A DNA stretch of 64,000 bases from Prionace glauca (GCA_037974335.1 CM075760.1:47388138-47452137), one strand, 5' to 3'. Positions 31,812-43,483 are shown, counted from the stretch's first letter. Notes: generated by a model from the letters alone, not told the origin. Translations and numbers: made by a program.

Positions 31812-33415
31812 TACAATTCTGGGCAAGCGGAAACATCCATTCCGCATCCACCCTGTTAATATCTCTTACGGTTAGAAAGGTTTCCAGCAAGTTGCCTCTT
31901 TCTCTTCTAAACTCCAGTGGATGCAAACCCAGCATCACCAGTCTTTCTTCGAAAATTAACTTGCTCATTCTGGTAATAGTTTTACAAACCTTCTACGAAT
32001 ATTTTCTAAAGCATTACCATCTTTCTTTAGATAAGGAGACAAGTATTGTGGAGAATTCTCCAGATATGGTCTCACAAATGCCCAGTACAACGGAAACACA
32101 CCCTACCTATTTTTTGCAGTACATTCCCTCATAATAAGAACATAAGAACATAAGAACATAAGAAATAGGAGCAGGAGTAGGCCATCTAGCCCTTCGAGCC
32201 TGCCCCGCCATTCAATAAGATCATGGCTGATCTGTCATGGCTCAGTTCCACATTCCGGCCCTCTCCCCATAATCTTTAATCCCCTCTCTTATCAAAAACC
32301 CATCAACCCGCTTCTTGAAAATATTTAGCGAGGCAGCCTCCACCACTTCAACGGGTAGACAATTCCAGAGATTCACCACCCTTTGAGTGAAGAAGTTCCT
32401 CCTCAACTCCGTTCTAAAACGCCCCTCCCCCCTTTATCTTGAGGCTGTGCCCCCTAGTCCTACTGTCTTTTTTCAGCGGGAAGAGTCTCTCCACCTCTAT
32501 CCTGTCCATCCCATTCATCATCTTATACGTCTAATGAGATCTCCCCTCATTCTTCTAAGCTCCAACGAGTACAAGCCTAGTTCATTCAGCCTCTTCTCAT
32601 AGCTCAACCCCCTCAACTCCGGTATCAGCCTAGTAAACCTCCTCTGCACTCCCTCCAAGGCCAAAATATCTTTGCGCCGGTGCGGCGCCCAAATCTGCAC
32701 ACAGTACTTCCAGCTGCGGCCTCACCAATGCCCTATACAGCTGCAGCAAGACCTCCCTACTCTTATATTCAATCCCCTTCGCTATGAAGGCCAGCATCCC
32801 ATTCGCCTTCCTGACCACCTGCTGCACCTGCAAGCTGGGTTTTTGCGACTCATGCACAAGGACCCCGAGGTCCCTCTGCACCGTCGCCTGCTGCAGTTTT
32901 TCGCCCCGTAAGTAATAGTCCTTCCTACCATTCTTCCTTCCAAAGTGGACCACCTCACACTTGCCAACATTAAATTCCATTTGCCATTTCCTGGCCCATT
33001 CGCCCAGCCTATCTACATCCTTCTGCAGACTATCCACACCCTCCGCACAATTTACCGTTCCCCCAATCTTGGTGTCATCCGCAAATTTCGACACCCTATA
33101 CTCGGTTCCATCCTCCAGATCATCTATATAAATGGTAAAAAGCTGAGGTCCCAGCACCGACCCCTGGGGCACTCCACTAGTCACCATCCGCCAATCCGAA
33201 TAGCACCCGTTGACCCCCACTCTCTGCCTCCTATTTGACAACCAATCCTCTATCCACGCTAACACCCTACCCCCAACTCCAAGTCCCCTGACCTTCTGCA
33301 ATAACCTCTTCTGAGGTACTTTGTCAAACGCTAATAAGTGATAACATTCTACGATATTTTCTAATTAATTGCTGTACTTGCACACTAACCCCTTGTGATT
33401 CCTGGACTAGGACAG
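31812..33415 (-). mobile_element. LINE (minus), split by a younger LINE (copy 2)
   Basis: Counterpart of 19295-20900, interrupted at 32134-33330. Confidence 0.75.
32134..33330 (-). mobile_element. CR1-type LINE, subfamily A (copy 2), nested
   Basis: Counterpart of 19619-20803, with one more TTCTTATG tail unit and a few base differences. RT motifs GVPQGSVLGPQLFTIYIDD and KFADDTKIGG. Confidence 0.9.
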
Positions 33416-33429
33416 CCAAATTCATTTAT

Positions 33430-33946
33430 ACCTCAGAATTTCGTGACCGTTCGCCATTTAAATATTAATCTTATTTCATATTCATCATGCCAAAATTGAG
33501 AACACCATCCACCAGGTTTTTGGCACATACTCTTGCAACTTGGCCAACGTTGTCTACCGAATAAGCTGCAGGAAAGGATGTGCTGAAGTGTGATACATTG
33601 GGGAGACCATGCAGACGCTACGACAACGGATGAATGAAGATCGCTCAACAATCACGAGACAAAACTATTCCCTTCCTGTTGGTGAACACTTCAGTAGTCA
33701 CGGGCATTCGGCTTCTGATCTTTGGGTAAGCATTCTCCAAGGCGGCCTTCACGACACACGACAGCGCAGAGTCGCTGAGCAGAGACTGATAGCCATTGGT
33801 ACCTCCGCACACACGAGGAAGGCCTCAACTGGGATTTTGGGTTCATGTTGCATTATCTGTAACCCCTTTGATTTGCCTGAACTTGCAACATCCCACTTAC
33901 TGTCCTGCCTGGAGACAATACACATCTCTTTAACCTATGCTTAATG
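33430..33946 (+). mobile_element. Penelope-like element fossil, GIY-YIG piece (copy 2)
   Basis: Counterpart of 20905-21420; broken. Confidence 0.6.
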
Positions 33947-33965
33947 ATATCTCCACTCACATTGC

Positions 33966-34205
33966 CTGCACATTTAAGACTTGAATAACAGGTTAGCTGT
34001 AAAGACTCGCATTCTAATCAGTATTCTGTAAACTGTGTGTGTCTTTATATGCTCTTCTCTGACCAGAACATTCCACACACCTGACGAAGGAATAGCGTTT
34101 CCGAAAGCTTGTGTGTTTACTAGTACATAAACTGGTTGGACTTTAGCCTGGTGTTGTGAGAATTCTTCCTGCACTGGCACCGTCAGCAGGCCTGGAAAGC
34201 TCCAG
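33966..34205 (+). repeat. Penelope-like 3' region with hammerhead-like core (copy 2)
   Basis: Counterpart of 21440-21680. CTGACGA and GAAA retained; the base after GAAA is G instead of A. Confidence 0.5.
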
Positions 34206-34405
34206 TGTACATGGTTCTTCTTATTGGAGAGAATGTGCAAAGGGGCAGTGACCTCAAAGATAAGTTTTTTTCTAAATTTGATAAAAATAACAAGACTACA
34301 AAGCTAACGATCAGTTATACCGTGACCTCCGATAGCGTCATGTATTCCTGTGCTATGAAGCCCATACTGCTACAGAGATATGACGCATGCCGTACAAAAA
34401 CTCCA
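34206..34405 (+). pseudogene. TCR V relic (V8 copy 2)
   Basis: Counterpart of 21681-21880, FR2 end to RSS; heptamer CATACTG, nonamer ACAAAAACT. Confidence 0.65.
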
Positions 34406-35698
34406 CATTGGCAGTTCCACTTAGCTGCCAGCAGGGCGCGCTCACGCGCCCCTAATTCAGATTCCACAGTGAGAGTGCCAGAGATTCATCAAATTACAAC
34501 AAAACACAACACTCAGAAACAACAGCTGATGTGGTACAGTTTCACAGTTACATTAGTTGATGATTTTAACTTACATTTGCAATGGATACAACATTGACAA
34601 ATCGGTCTGAGATTCCGTAACTCCCTTGTTTTGATTTTCAATGCGTTTCTCTGCCCATTTGTTCCTAACTGTTCTTGCCTTTCCTGGTTTATGGAAATTG
34701 TGCGCATTTCCCTTTCCCAGTCTCTAACGTAAACATTTAAAGCTTTTTCTGTGACCTTGTGCAGTAATTCAGAACCTCTCCAATACAGCTGCTCAGCTTC
34801 CCATCCGCATCACTGTTAAAGATTTTGCAAAATATTGAATCATTTACGAACACTGACACTCCTGGTCCGAGTCTACTGGTCCGCAATATGGAATGAAACC
34901 ACTGTTACACAGAGGCAAAGTTGTAGAATTCCAATGTGACATTATTATTGAGTTCAATTCTCTCCAGACCAGGTCTACCTGTGACTACACTATCTATGGT
35001 GGCCCCGCCCACAGGTTTCCTGTGCTCTTCTCACCCTGACCCGTCTCACCTGCGTTGTTTTATTAGAACTTTTATTGGAGATATTGATTTTTTCTGCTTT
35101 CCCCTTGGCACTCTTTTGATCAGCAGTCCAATGGGGTGGCAAGCTATATTCCCACTCTGAAACAGGATTTCACACACTGCAAAGTTAGAAATTGAGGGAG
35201 CATCGTGTGGAAATATCTTAGGCCATTCATTATTCTATCACTTCTAATGAAGTCGATGTCTCAACTTAGAAAAAAAATCCTTCCCCACCATAACTGCTTT
35301 CCCAAACAGGATTCAAAACAAACTTCTTGTTATGTTGTTGTGAGGATGGATATTGTCATTCTCCATGTTAGAACAAAGCCGTCAACGCTCAGGGGACCAG
35401 TCGGTTCCTGAAATGACAGTTGAAGGGGAAAGTAATCCCCTGTCGCCGGATGATCAAATTCACTTTATTCCTTTCATCTCTCGGCCAATTGTATGAATTG
35501 TAAATGAAGGAGCTATGAGATCATTGGTTGCATTGAAGTACATAGAAACTTGAAGCTGATTAGACGTCGCCTGATGACATTTTCAGCAGTAAACCAATCA
35601 ACAGGGGCCCGGATATGACGCGATCTTTTCCACTCTTGACTAAAAAAACTTCAGATTCAACCCGTTCTGGTCAAATTCGCCGCGAGCTCTCTACAAAC

Positions 35699-36592
35699 AT
35701 GTCTCATTTTACTCTGCATTTATTCCTCACAGCGGCAACGCTTTTAACCGGTAGGTTCACAGCACCACGCTGTGCTACACATCTTTGCCATGCATTATAT
35801 TCTATCCTGCGCTTCGCTCAGTGCGAGGGGCAGGGGTGAGTGGTCAGGGAATAGATTGATCTCAACATTGAAAAATTATCAGGATCTCGCTGGTCTCAGT
35901 ACTGAACACTGTTGGGATTAGGCACAATTCCCCCATGGAATGAGAGAGAATGAGTTGGTCTCAGGTTGAAGCTCATCTGATACCAGTGAATAACTTTGGC
36001 AAATACCACACTTCAAACAGACTGTTTCCAGTTACAAGAACTGAAGGCGAGGAACTGATCTCGTTAGAAAGAGCAGAATATTTGTGATAGAAGTTTTATT
36101 TAATCGCCATAACCACCTCCCCTTCCCATCCGCTGAACTGTGAAATATATTTTTGTTATGCTTTGCGATTTCTTTTTGACATTATTGCTCAAGAATACGG
36201 CATATTCTAGTGGGGGGTGCGGGTAGGTGGAGGAGACAGAGTAAAGTCGCATTATTTAGTTTAATATTTCTTTGCTTCCTCACAGGACATTGTGAAGGAG
36301 ATTCTGTTTCACAGACACCGGCTGCAGTCACCGTCACTGAAGGAGATGTTGTTCAGTTACTCTGTAATTACACAGTTACAAGTACTGGCATTCCTTATTT
36401 ATTCTGGTACCGACAGCATTCCAGCGGGTCCATGGAGTTTCTGCTGAAGAGATATAGATACAGCGACAAAACAGAGACATCCCCAGGGGACCGTTTTACA
36501 GCGGAGCTCAATGAAACAACCCGCACCGTCCCGCTGAAAGTGTCTCAAACAGAGCTGACAGACTCCGGGGTGTATTACTGCGCACTGAGACC
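35699..36592 (+). CDS. TCR alpha/delta-type V segment, V9 copy 2, apparently functional
   Basis: Leader 35699-35750 (MSHFTLHLFLTAATLLTG) and V exon 36286-36592, same splice sites as copy 1. The V domain is open with C-W-C and YYC: LLCNYTVTSTGIPYLFWYRQ, LLKRYRYSDKTETSPGDRFT, AELNETTRTVPLKVSQTELT, DSGVYYCALRP. It differs from copy 1 at 13 V-exon bases: 11 change amino acids and 2 are silent, with CDR1 (SGSIAY to STGIPY) and the FR3 strand around the CDR2 edge most affected. Confidence 0.93.
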
Positions 36593-36631
36593 CACAGAGA
36601 CTCAGAGCTGGGCTGAACCTGTACAAAAACT
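36593..36631 (+). other. 23-RSS of V9 copy 2
   Basis: CACAGAG (36593-36599), 23-base spacer, ACAAAAACT (36623-36631). Confidence 0.88.
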
Positions 36632-37303
36632 CTCAGAGCCTCACGCAACGTAATGGATCAGAGTGAGTCTGAAATGAAACCTGAAATCGTAGCGATTTCT
36701 CAATCTTTACTGAGAATATTTTTATGAATAACAAATATATTGCAAAATTAAAACATCGAAACACTTAAAAGAATGAGCTTGAGAATATTTTTGTAAATTT
36801 TAATGTCCCGAAGCGTTTTATGTAATAAACACAGCAGCTGTTTTTGGATTCACAATGATATTATTTCATTCAGTAATGTTGTAGTGCTCTGTCTGTGTCA
36901 GTCATTGTGATTGGTGAACACATTCCGAACAGGATGTTTCTCTTGCTGTTTTTGGAAACAGTGACCATGTGGCACCTCCACCTGAGAGGGAAGACGGTAC
37001 CCCAGATTTAACAGGTCATCGAGAGGCTGAGAGCTCTGACGGTGCAGCATTTCTAAACACTGCGCTGTCTCCTCGGTAAATTCCCGGAGTGTTGTTCCGG
37101 ATAGACTGCCGGTTTCTCCTGGAGGGGAAAGAATTTCTGAAGGGACTGAAGAAAGAATCCGGGAAGTCCCAGTGCGTGGTGACCATTCATTAACCTATTC
37201 TGGAAAAAAACCAAACTGAAATAACGGAAATGAAATTAAAAATAAACATTATCGGTTCCCCTTGAAACAGAAAGACAATGAACGCAACCTGTACAAACAT
37301 GTC

Positions 37304-37493
37304 TGCACGGGTTTCCTCCAGATGCTCTGCATTCCTCCAGCAGTCCAAAAGACTTGCTGGTTAGATGCATTGGCCATGCCAAATTCTCCATCAGTGTTTC
37401 CCGAACAGGAATGTGGCGACTAGAAAATTTTCACAGGAATTGCATTGCAGTGTGAATGTAAGCCTAATTATTCGTGATACTAATAAATAAAAC
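37304..37493 (+). mobile_element. V-SINE 3' two-thirds, cut at the duplication junction
   Basis: V-SINE core from GTCTGCACGGGTTTCC onward to CTAATAAATAAA. The right-arm partner (59100-59395) is a complete SINE, so here the head was removed at the 37303/37304 junction. Confidence 0.75.
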
Positions 37494-37659
37494 TAAACTG
37501 CAGGTCAAGGTGCCGCTGTGACAATGCACCCTCTTGTTTAAACACTCTGCAATGCTGAGACTGGGGAGAGGAGTGAACAACAGGGAGCAGCATTGCAGCT
37601 TCTCTCCCCCCATTGAAACTGGGATTGTTGCTCCATCTGCTGCACCTCCCCACCACATC

Positions 37660-38345
37660 CACTGGGGGGCAGTCTGGACAATGGGCTGCAGGCAGACCTC
37701 ACTGCGCCTGCGCCACAATCACACCCGCCGCCGGCAGCGTCCATCTTGCGTTGCCAAGGGAGACGGCCAGCGTCCATCTTGCGTTGCCAGGGGAGACGGC
37801 CAGCGGCCATTTTGCGTTGCCAGGGGAGACGGCGTCCCGCGCGCTGCACTCTGAGGGAATTTCCCCTTCTGCACATGCGCCCAGGCAGTTACATTTGAAT
37901 CTTTTAATATTTTGAATCTTGATGATTATTATTCATATCCTCACCCGTCAGCCTTTCGGTTCCTTCTCCATTCGGGAAAATCGTTTCCGTTTTTTATTCC
38001 GTCTGTTTTTCAATCACACCCGCGCGGTGCGCTCTGGGAAAATACTACCGCACATGCGCGGTTCCGCCACCTGCCTCTTTATAAAAATATGTATTTTGTT
38101 TAATTTTAATTCCGCTCCGGGCGGGATTCCCGGGAGGAAATTTCTCTCACTTTCTACATTTCTGAACCGTCGCTTTTTCCTCGACGGGGGGAGGGGCTGA
38201 CGGTGACGTCACGGAAATATGGCCGCTGGCCCCGCCACTCTGCAGGCCCCGGATGTTCCGCCAACGAGCAGCGGCCGGGCCGGTGTGGGCAAGAGGTGAC
38301 ACTGGGCGGAGCAGCGCCCGGGCGTGTTACAGCGACCCCCGGTGG
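37660..38345 (+). promoter_or_regulatory. CpG-rich promoter-like block (left arm)
   Basis: CpG-dense against an AT-rich background. It contains a perfect CRE TGACGTCA (38204-38211), GCACATGCGC motifs (NRF1-half-site-like, 37869 and 38051), CCATCTTG/CCATTTTG (YY1-like) and three 33-base tandem repeats. This looks like a housekeeping-type promoter. Short open frames exist but none resembles a known protein, so the promoter may be orphaned. Confidence 0.5.
37735..37833 (+). repeat. 33-bp tandem repeat, three units
   Basis: Units start at 37735, 37768 and 37801 (CAGCGTCCATCTTGCGTTGC then CAGGGGAGACGGC). The right arm has two units (58793-58856). Confidence 0.9.
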
Positions 38346-38767
38346 TCAGGAAGGGAAATAGCAGCAGCGCAGTCTCTGCCCAAAGGCTTCCCCAGTTCAG
38401 CTGCTCAGAGACACTGGGAACCTCTTCAACTGGAAACTTCAGCTTCTCACATTCACCCCCTGTGTTCAGTCATTGTTTAATAGACAACCTGTGTAGGGAA
38501 ATCAGAAACAACTTGTTTACATTAAAGATGGTGGGAATCTGAACCATTCTGCTCAAAAAGCTCTACTTGCCCTGAAATTTCAATTGAAATGTTCAAGATG
38601 AGAATTTAAAGATACAAGTCATGTTGTATGTGGAACGCTCATGATGCCACAATAAGATCAGTACAGACATCTCACAGGGTTGTGTGAGTGGAGAAGGTGT
38701 CAGAGATGGAATGGCTAAATATAGAGCTACAGGGTCTGAAGGTCAGTTTTGGGTTAAGAAAAATGGC

Positions 38768-39130
38768 AGTACAGAGAACAGGGAAAATTACAGCCCAGGA
38801 TCATACCATTCGGCCCTTCAAACCTTCACTGACCATGCTGTCCGACTTAACTAAAAACCCCCATCCTTCCGGGACCATATCCCTCTATTCCCATCCTATT
38901 CATGTACTTGTCAAGTGATGTAAAAGTCACAACTGCATCCGCTTCTACTATCTCTCCCCAGCAGTGAGTTCCCGGAACCCACTACTCTCTGTGTAAACAA
39001 TCTGCCATGTCCATCTCCTTTAAACCTTGCCCCTCGCACCTTAAAGCATGCCTTCATCGGCCGGAGCATTTTGTTGCTGAACAGTATCTGAATCTCGATG
39101 TTACACCCATAGTATCTTCGCTCTGGCCTC
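38768..39130 (-). mobile_element. LINE 3' end, subfamily F (left arm)
   Basis: GGGAAAATTACAGCCCAGGA tail, then antisense of a LINE C-terminus with minus-strand FKGDGHGRLFTQRVVGSGNS. Partner at 57541-57857. Confidence 0.75.
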
Positions 39131-39299
39131 GGCCTCAAATACTTTGTGTCAAATCAGAAATGATAAATTGTTTGATGCAATGCCAGGAAAGAAACTTCCC
39201 TATTTTGACACCTGCACATATCAGCAAGTCATCGAGTCTACAAGACAATTTAATAGGTTTAGGTGCAGACTAACATAGTTAATCACCATCTGAAACATG

Positions 39300-39700
39300 C
39301 TAGGATGAGGGAAGTTTGTATGATTTCAGTTTGGTGCTGAATATTATCAGAATCTCGATGTTACAGTCATATTATCTTTGCTCTGACCTGAGCTTGAAAT
39401 GCTTTCTCCAAAATCAGAAATGCTGACTTTTATGAAAATATTTACAAAATAGTGTAAAATCTCTAAGCCATGTTGAATTCTGTCCAAAATGTATTTGAGT
39501 TTAGCATTTATTTAATATCCTAATCTTATTAAATGATTTTTTTCCCGGAAAAAAATAACTTAAAATAGTCGGTTGCTTTTCATTAGCAATTTCCTAACAT
39601 TACTTTCTCCAGAGAAGCTGAAAATATGCTTGCCAGCATTTGTCTGAGTAAGTATAAAGCTGTTAAATACCTTTTTCATCGAAAGTAACAAGGAATTTGT
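39300..39700. other. Unassigned AT-rich interval
   Basis: No gene seen; duplicated at 56930-57320. Confidence 0.5.
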
Positions 39701-39711
39701 GAACACCTTTT

Positions 39712-39784
39712 AAAACTTTGCATTGAGCGAACTAGGAATCTTCTGATCCGTAGTCAGACACGTTATCCATTGCGCCACCGGCCC
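39712..39784 (-). pseudogene. tRNA-Arg(ACG) pseudogene
   Basis: The 5' two-thirds are good (GGGCCGGTGGCGCAATGGAT, anticodon loop CTACGGA), but the T-arm and 3' acceptor are lost: the 3' side reads TTCGCTCAATGCA and cannot pair with the 5' acceptor. Confidence 0.75.
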
Positions 39785-40053
39785 ACATGGGAAAGTGGGA
39801 TAGTTGTTACATATTAGCTCGACGTTTCGAAAGTTTCAGGCAGAAACATTGTGAAAAAGTTTGCGTTTACTTGTGAGGAAAAGGTCCATTATTGGGATTG
39901 TCTTTATTCATTTACGATCATCTCTAATTGCCCTTGAATTGAGTAACAGCAGTTGAACGGGCTGGGAAATTCTCCTCTCGATTAGGACTTGGTGATAAAC
40001 TTAAATGAAACGCCCTTCAGCCAATCCATCATCTGTATTTGCAAATTAAAACA

Positions 40054-40125
40054 AGGTTCCACCGAGATTTGAACTCGGATCGCTGGATTCAGAGTCCAGA
40101 GTGCTCACCATTACACCACAGAACC
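40054..40125 (-). tRNA. tRNA-Gln(CTG), left arm
   Basis: 72 nt; anticodon loop ACTCTGA (anticodon CTG); acceptor GGTTCTG pairs with TGGAACC through two G-U pairs; T-loop TTCAAAT. A TTTT terminator follows on the minus strand. Partner at 56504 has a fully Watson-Crick acceptor. Confidence 0.93.
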
Positions 40126-40521
40126 CAATACAAAGTGACAATCTGAAAATCGTGGATCAATACTTGTGCCAATTTGAACAGCAGGGAGAAATATCAGTCC
40201 CGTTGCACAATTATTCATATTTATATTTCCCTTGCTGGTTCCTCCTGTAAAAACGAGTAGGCTCCCTTCCACTGCATTAAATTTCACTGTAACTGACCAC
40301 ATTCAAACACCAATGTTTGTATCGAACTGACATAAACCTTACTGCAGTAAATCCACTGAATAACATCAGCTTATCATTGCTCTGCTTTCATCACACTGGA
40401 AGCCAATGTGAAAATATAAACAATTTCAAATCTTAACAGACAGGAAGGAGTGTGTGAGTGCGGACAATTGGCGCTGTGCACATTCCTGTAACCAGTATCT
40501 GGGAGAATCAGGCAGATGGGA

Positions 40522-40580
40522 TCCTGGGGGTCTCGTGGTTAGGATTCAGCGCTTTCAGATATCGCAGACTAGCCTCGATA
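40522..40580 (+). pseudogene. tRNA-Glu relic (left arm)
   Basis: TCCTGGGGGTCTCGTGGTTA then GGATTCAGCGCTTTCA matches the 5' half of tRNA-Glu(TTC); the 3' half is gone. Mirror copy at 56050-56107. Confidence 0.7.
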
Positions 40581-40599
40581 TGTGAAGATTTAATGCGTG

Positions 40600-40705
40600 T
40601 TTTTAACGTAAGAGTAAAAAGCTTTGGGGTTTTCCTTTATCCGACTTGCCAAGGACTTCTCTAGCTCTCCTAAGCCCTATTTTTAACTCATTCCGAGTTA
40701 AGTTG
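40600..40705 (-). mobile_element. CR1-type LINE linker fragment (left arm)
   Basis: Reverse strand carries AAGTCCTTGGCAAGTCGGAT then AAAGGAAAACCCCAAAGC, the linker region between endonuclease and RT. Partner at 55930-56035. Confidence 0.5.
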
Positions 40706-41174
40706 TAACCCTATATAGGTGTTATCAAGTGTTGAAAGTGGAACTTTGGCCTGGTGTCGCACTGGGTAGCAGCTTTGAAGAAATGTAGCAACTTAAAGCT
40801 TTTGCAGAATGGCATGATGCGTATTGTAGTGATATGAGTTGAGTGCAAGAGGCGGTGTGCAAATAATTTGAATACGTTTTAAGTGTGTTTCGACTGATGT
40901 GGTGAAAGCAGAGGCTTATTTGGGAGAATGAGGCTGGGTGAGAGGGGGACTGTTGCAGAGTGCTTGTGTTTTGGAGGAAGGTTGAAAGTTTGAGATGCGG
41001 TTGTGAATGAAAGGAAGGTGTTGAACAGCATGAAAGGCTTGTGCGATGTTGCGTCTGAGATTTGAGTGAGAGCATTTGTGGGCATTTGGGGAATGAAAGG
41101 ATAAAGTAAGGAAATTACAATGCTGCTGAGTGTGAAGGAATAGAGAGCATGTGGGGGTAGTAGCAGCAAGAGCA

Positions 41175-41245
41175 GCATTGGTGGTTCAGTGGTAGAATTC
41201 TCGCCTGCCACGCGGGAGACCCGGGTTCGATTCCCGGCCAATGCA
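41175..41245 (+). tRNA. tRNA-Gly(GCC), left arm
   Basis: 71 nt; GCATTGG/CCAATGC acceptor fully paired, anticodon loop CTGCCAC (GCC), canonical B box GGTTCGATTCC. Confidence 0.95.
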
Positions 41246-41660
41246 AAGCTTCTTCTTTCGCCGTTCACTCTGTATATTGAAGCGAATCTCCTGTCAAAAT
41301 TGGGGGAAAACAAGCGAAATATTAAGTCTTGGAAGTAAATCCTGAGGGAAATGGATCACAATATTCGGAAGGAGGTGCAGTTGTGAATGGTGTTATTGAT
41401 GATTGAGTGGCAAATATTGGATCGTGAGGCTACTGGTGGTCAGTTCCCTTCCTGCCAGTGATAAGAGACATGGATTCATTTTACCTGCCCGTTCATAGGA
41501 GAAACACACTACAGCAGTGCTGCAGGATCAACGGAACGAAAGAGACTTGTATAGAATTGTAAACAGTGCGGTCATGCTGCAGTTCTGGAACAGGTTTTCA
41601 GAAATAGAATTGTGGTCATTGACACACTAGTTTAGAATATATTGAGCTGCTGTTGTCTCA

Positions 41661-41681
41661 GTCTCTGTGGCGCAATGGGTC

Positions 41682-41717
<36 letters not shown>

Positions 41718-41734
41718 GAGACCACCCAGGGACG
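41661..41734 (+). tRNA. tRNA-Asn(GTT), left arm
   Basis: 74 nt; anticodon loop CTGTTAA; acceptor GTCTCTG/CAGGGAC; TTTTT terminator directly downstream. Confidence 0.93.
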
Positions 41735-41994
41735 GATTTTTGCTATTTTTCTCACTATCAGCATTCACGGGCAAACAATTGCCTGCATCAACTCATTGAA
41801 AAGTCTGGAGCTACGAGAGAGAGTTTGGCAGTGTACAAGCTGAGACATTGTATATACCTCTGATACTGTGTGTGCCCTTGTATCTTTCGAGTTACCGGGA
41901 TCTCTATATGTCTGCGTCTGAGTCTAGTGTGCCCCTGCATCTACATGTGTCCCTGAATCTGTGTATGCCCCCCTGTATCTCTGTAGGCTCCAAT

Positions 41995-41997
<3 letters not shown>

Positions 41998-42047
<50 letters not shown>
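41998..42047 (+). repeat. (GT)n microsatellite
   Basis: About 24 GT units; the right-arm counterpart (53744-53760) has about 8. Confidence 0.97.
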
Positions 42048-42913
42048 TATCCCTGTAAATGTCTGATTCTTTGTGCCTTTTTTAAGACTAAACCGTGAAA
42101 ATGTCTGACAAACGAATTGCAGAGGGCAGAAATGTTTACCCAGAAAGATTCTGAATTTGATTTACGTCTGATAACTGCATCGAATGTACAATTTGAAGTG
42201 TCACATAATCCCAACTTCAATTTCCAGACATGATCTCCCAATGGGAAATGAAGAACACGATTTATCTGCGGTGCCTGGTTATAAAAAGGGCGAATACGCC
42301 AGCCGAGATCCTTCTATAAACTCCAATCTCGGACAATATCGTTCAATATTCATATTTCAGCAACCGGTTCGCAGACTCACAAGCACTAGTGCCTGCAGTC
42401 GCTGTTGACCGCCAGCAGATGGTGGTGTTGTATCATTTTAATCACAAGGTTAGTGCAGCAGGTTTGAGGAGATATTTGAGGAAAATTTATTTCCCTGTTT
42501 CCATGGAAAGAGAACAATCAGTAAAGCAATGGTATTAATGTCTCTGTCAGTAACATTCACAGGAAAATCTGGCCGAAGGATAGTGAATTTAATACTTGCA
42601 TTCATATTTACCTTCCGGCTAGTGAACATGTCGATTACCAGCTAATTATTGAATAACCTTACATTTTAATGATTTAAAGATTTGTCTATTTTATCGTCCA
42701 GACATTATCAAATAATATTTCATTATAATTGGACATGTCTCTTTTTCGCTGGATTTTCCATTCCTCGGCGCTCATTTTTTTCCTTAGTCCGTTCAGAAAT
42801 CCAGCCGAACCCTGCCTCTATAATATGTTCTGTGTATATGTAAATATAGTTCCTTCTTATATTTTTTGACTTTAGCACTATTCGAGCCCTAACTCACTCT
42901 GATCTATAACACA

Positions 42914-43440
42914 ATTTCATCCACTTCATGAACTTTTTAGTTAATATCCATCTATTCTTCTCACTCGCTCTTTGTTCGATTCCATCTATTGGACACATTT
43001 GATAGAAAAACAATTAGTGAGAAAGTGTCTGCTTTATTAGTGATACACGGGTGTGTTCAGTAGTGCATGACATAGAGCCTAGCACAATAATATCTGAGAT
43101 GGAGCCTAATGTAACGTAAGTGAACTCTTGACTAAGTAATAATAGTCCAGAGACGATGACTTGTAGCATTTATCATGGCATGTCTACATGTATTAATAAA
43201 TGAAGCGGCATGTAATGTACTGTAAACAGTTGCAAAGTCTATTGCAATAATGATTCAAATGAGTCAAACGCAGTACATAAAGAGACATGGCCTAGTGCAT
43301 TACTGTACAAGACTGCACCAAATGTGTGATTGTAGTGAACACTGCCATGAACAGTCATAAATGAGACAACGTTAATTGTAGCCTTACAGAAGCAAAGCCC
43401 AGTGCATTAATAATGAAATTAAACTTCAGATTAGGTGATC
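42914..43440. other. Unassigned start of the inverted-repeat spacer
   Basis: AT-rich, no gene or repeat recognised. Confidence 0.5.
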
Positions 43441-43483
43441 ATTGGTCACAAACTGGTTTAGAATATATTTAGCTGCTGTCTCA

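Larger units (their letters stand above)
25709..37303 (+). repeat. Segmental duplication, copy 2
   Basis: Direct copy of 13208-24803. Its right end at 37303 abuts, to the base as far as I can see, the start of the left arm of the inverted duplication. Confidence 0.95.
37304..42913 (+). repeat. Inverted duplication, left arm
   Basis: Reverse-complement partner of 51553-59290. Shared in mirror order: SINE end, CpG-rich block, LINE F, tRNA-Arg, tRNA-Gln, tRNA-Glu relic, LINE linker, tRNA-Gly, tRNA-Asn, CA/GT microsatellite and a single-copy-looking stretch to 42913. Arms differ by substitutions, small indels and two LINEs present only on the right. Confidence 0.95.

Noticed and set aside
37538-37876. 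112-residue frame with three near-identical internal repeats
   Set aside because: The repeats are the 33-bp CpG-rich DNA repeat, not multiples shared with any protein; the mirror copy does not keep the frame.
40879-41313. 144-residue minus-strand frame overlapping tRNA-Gly
   Set aside because: It reads across a tRNA on the other strand, has no known motif, and is not maintained as such in both arms.
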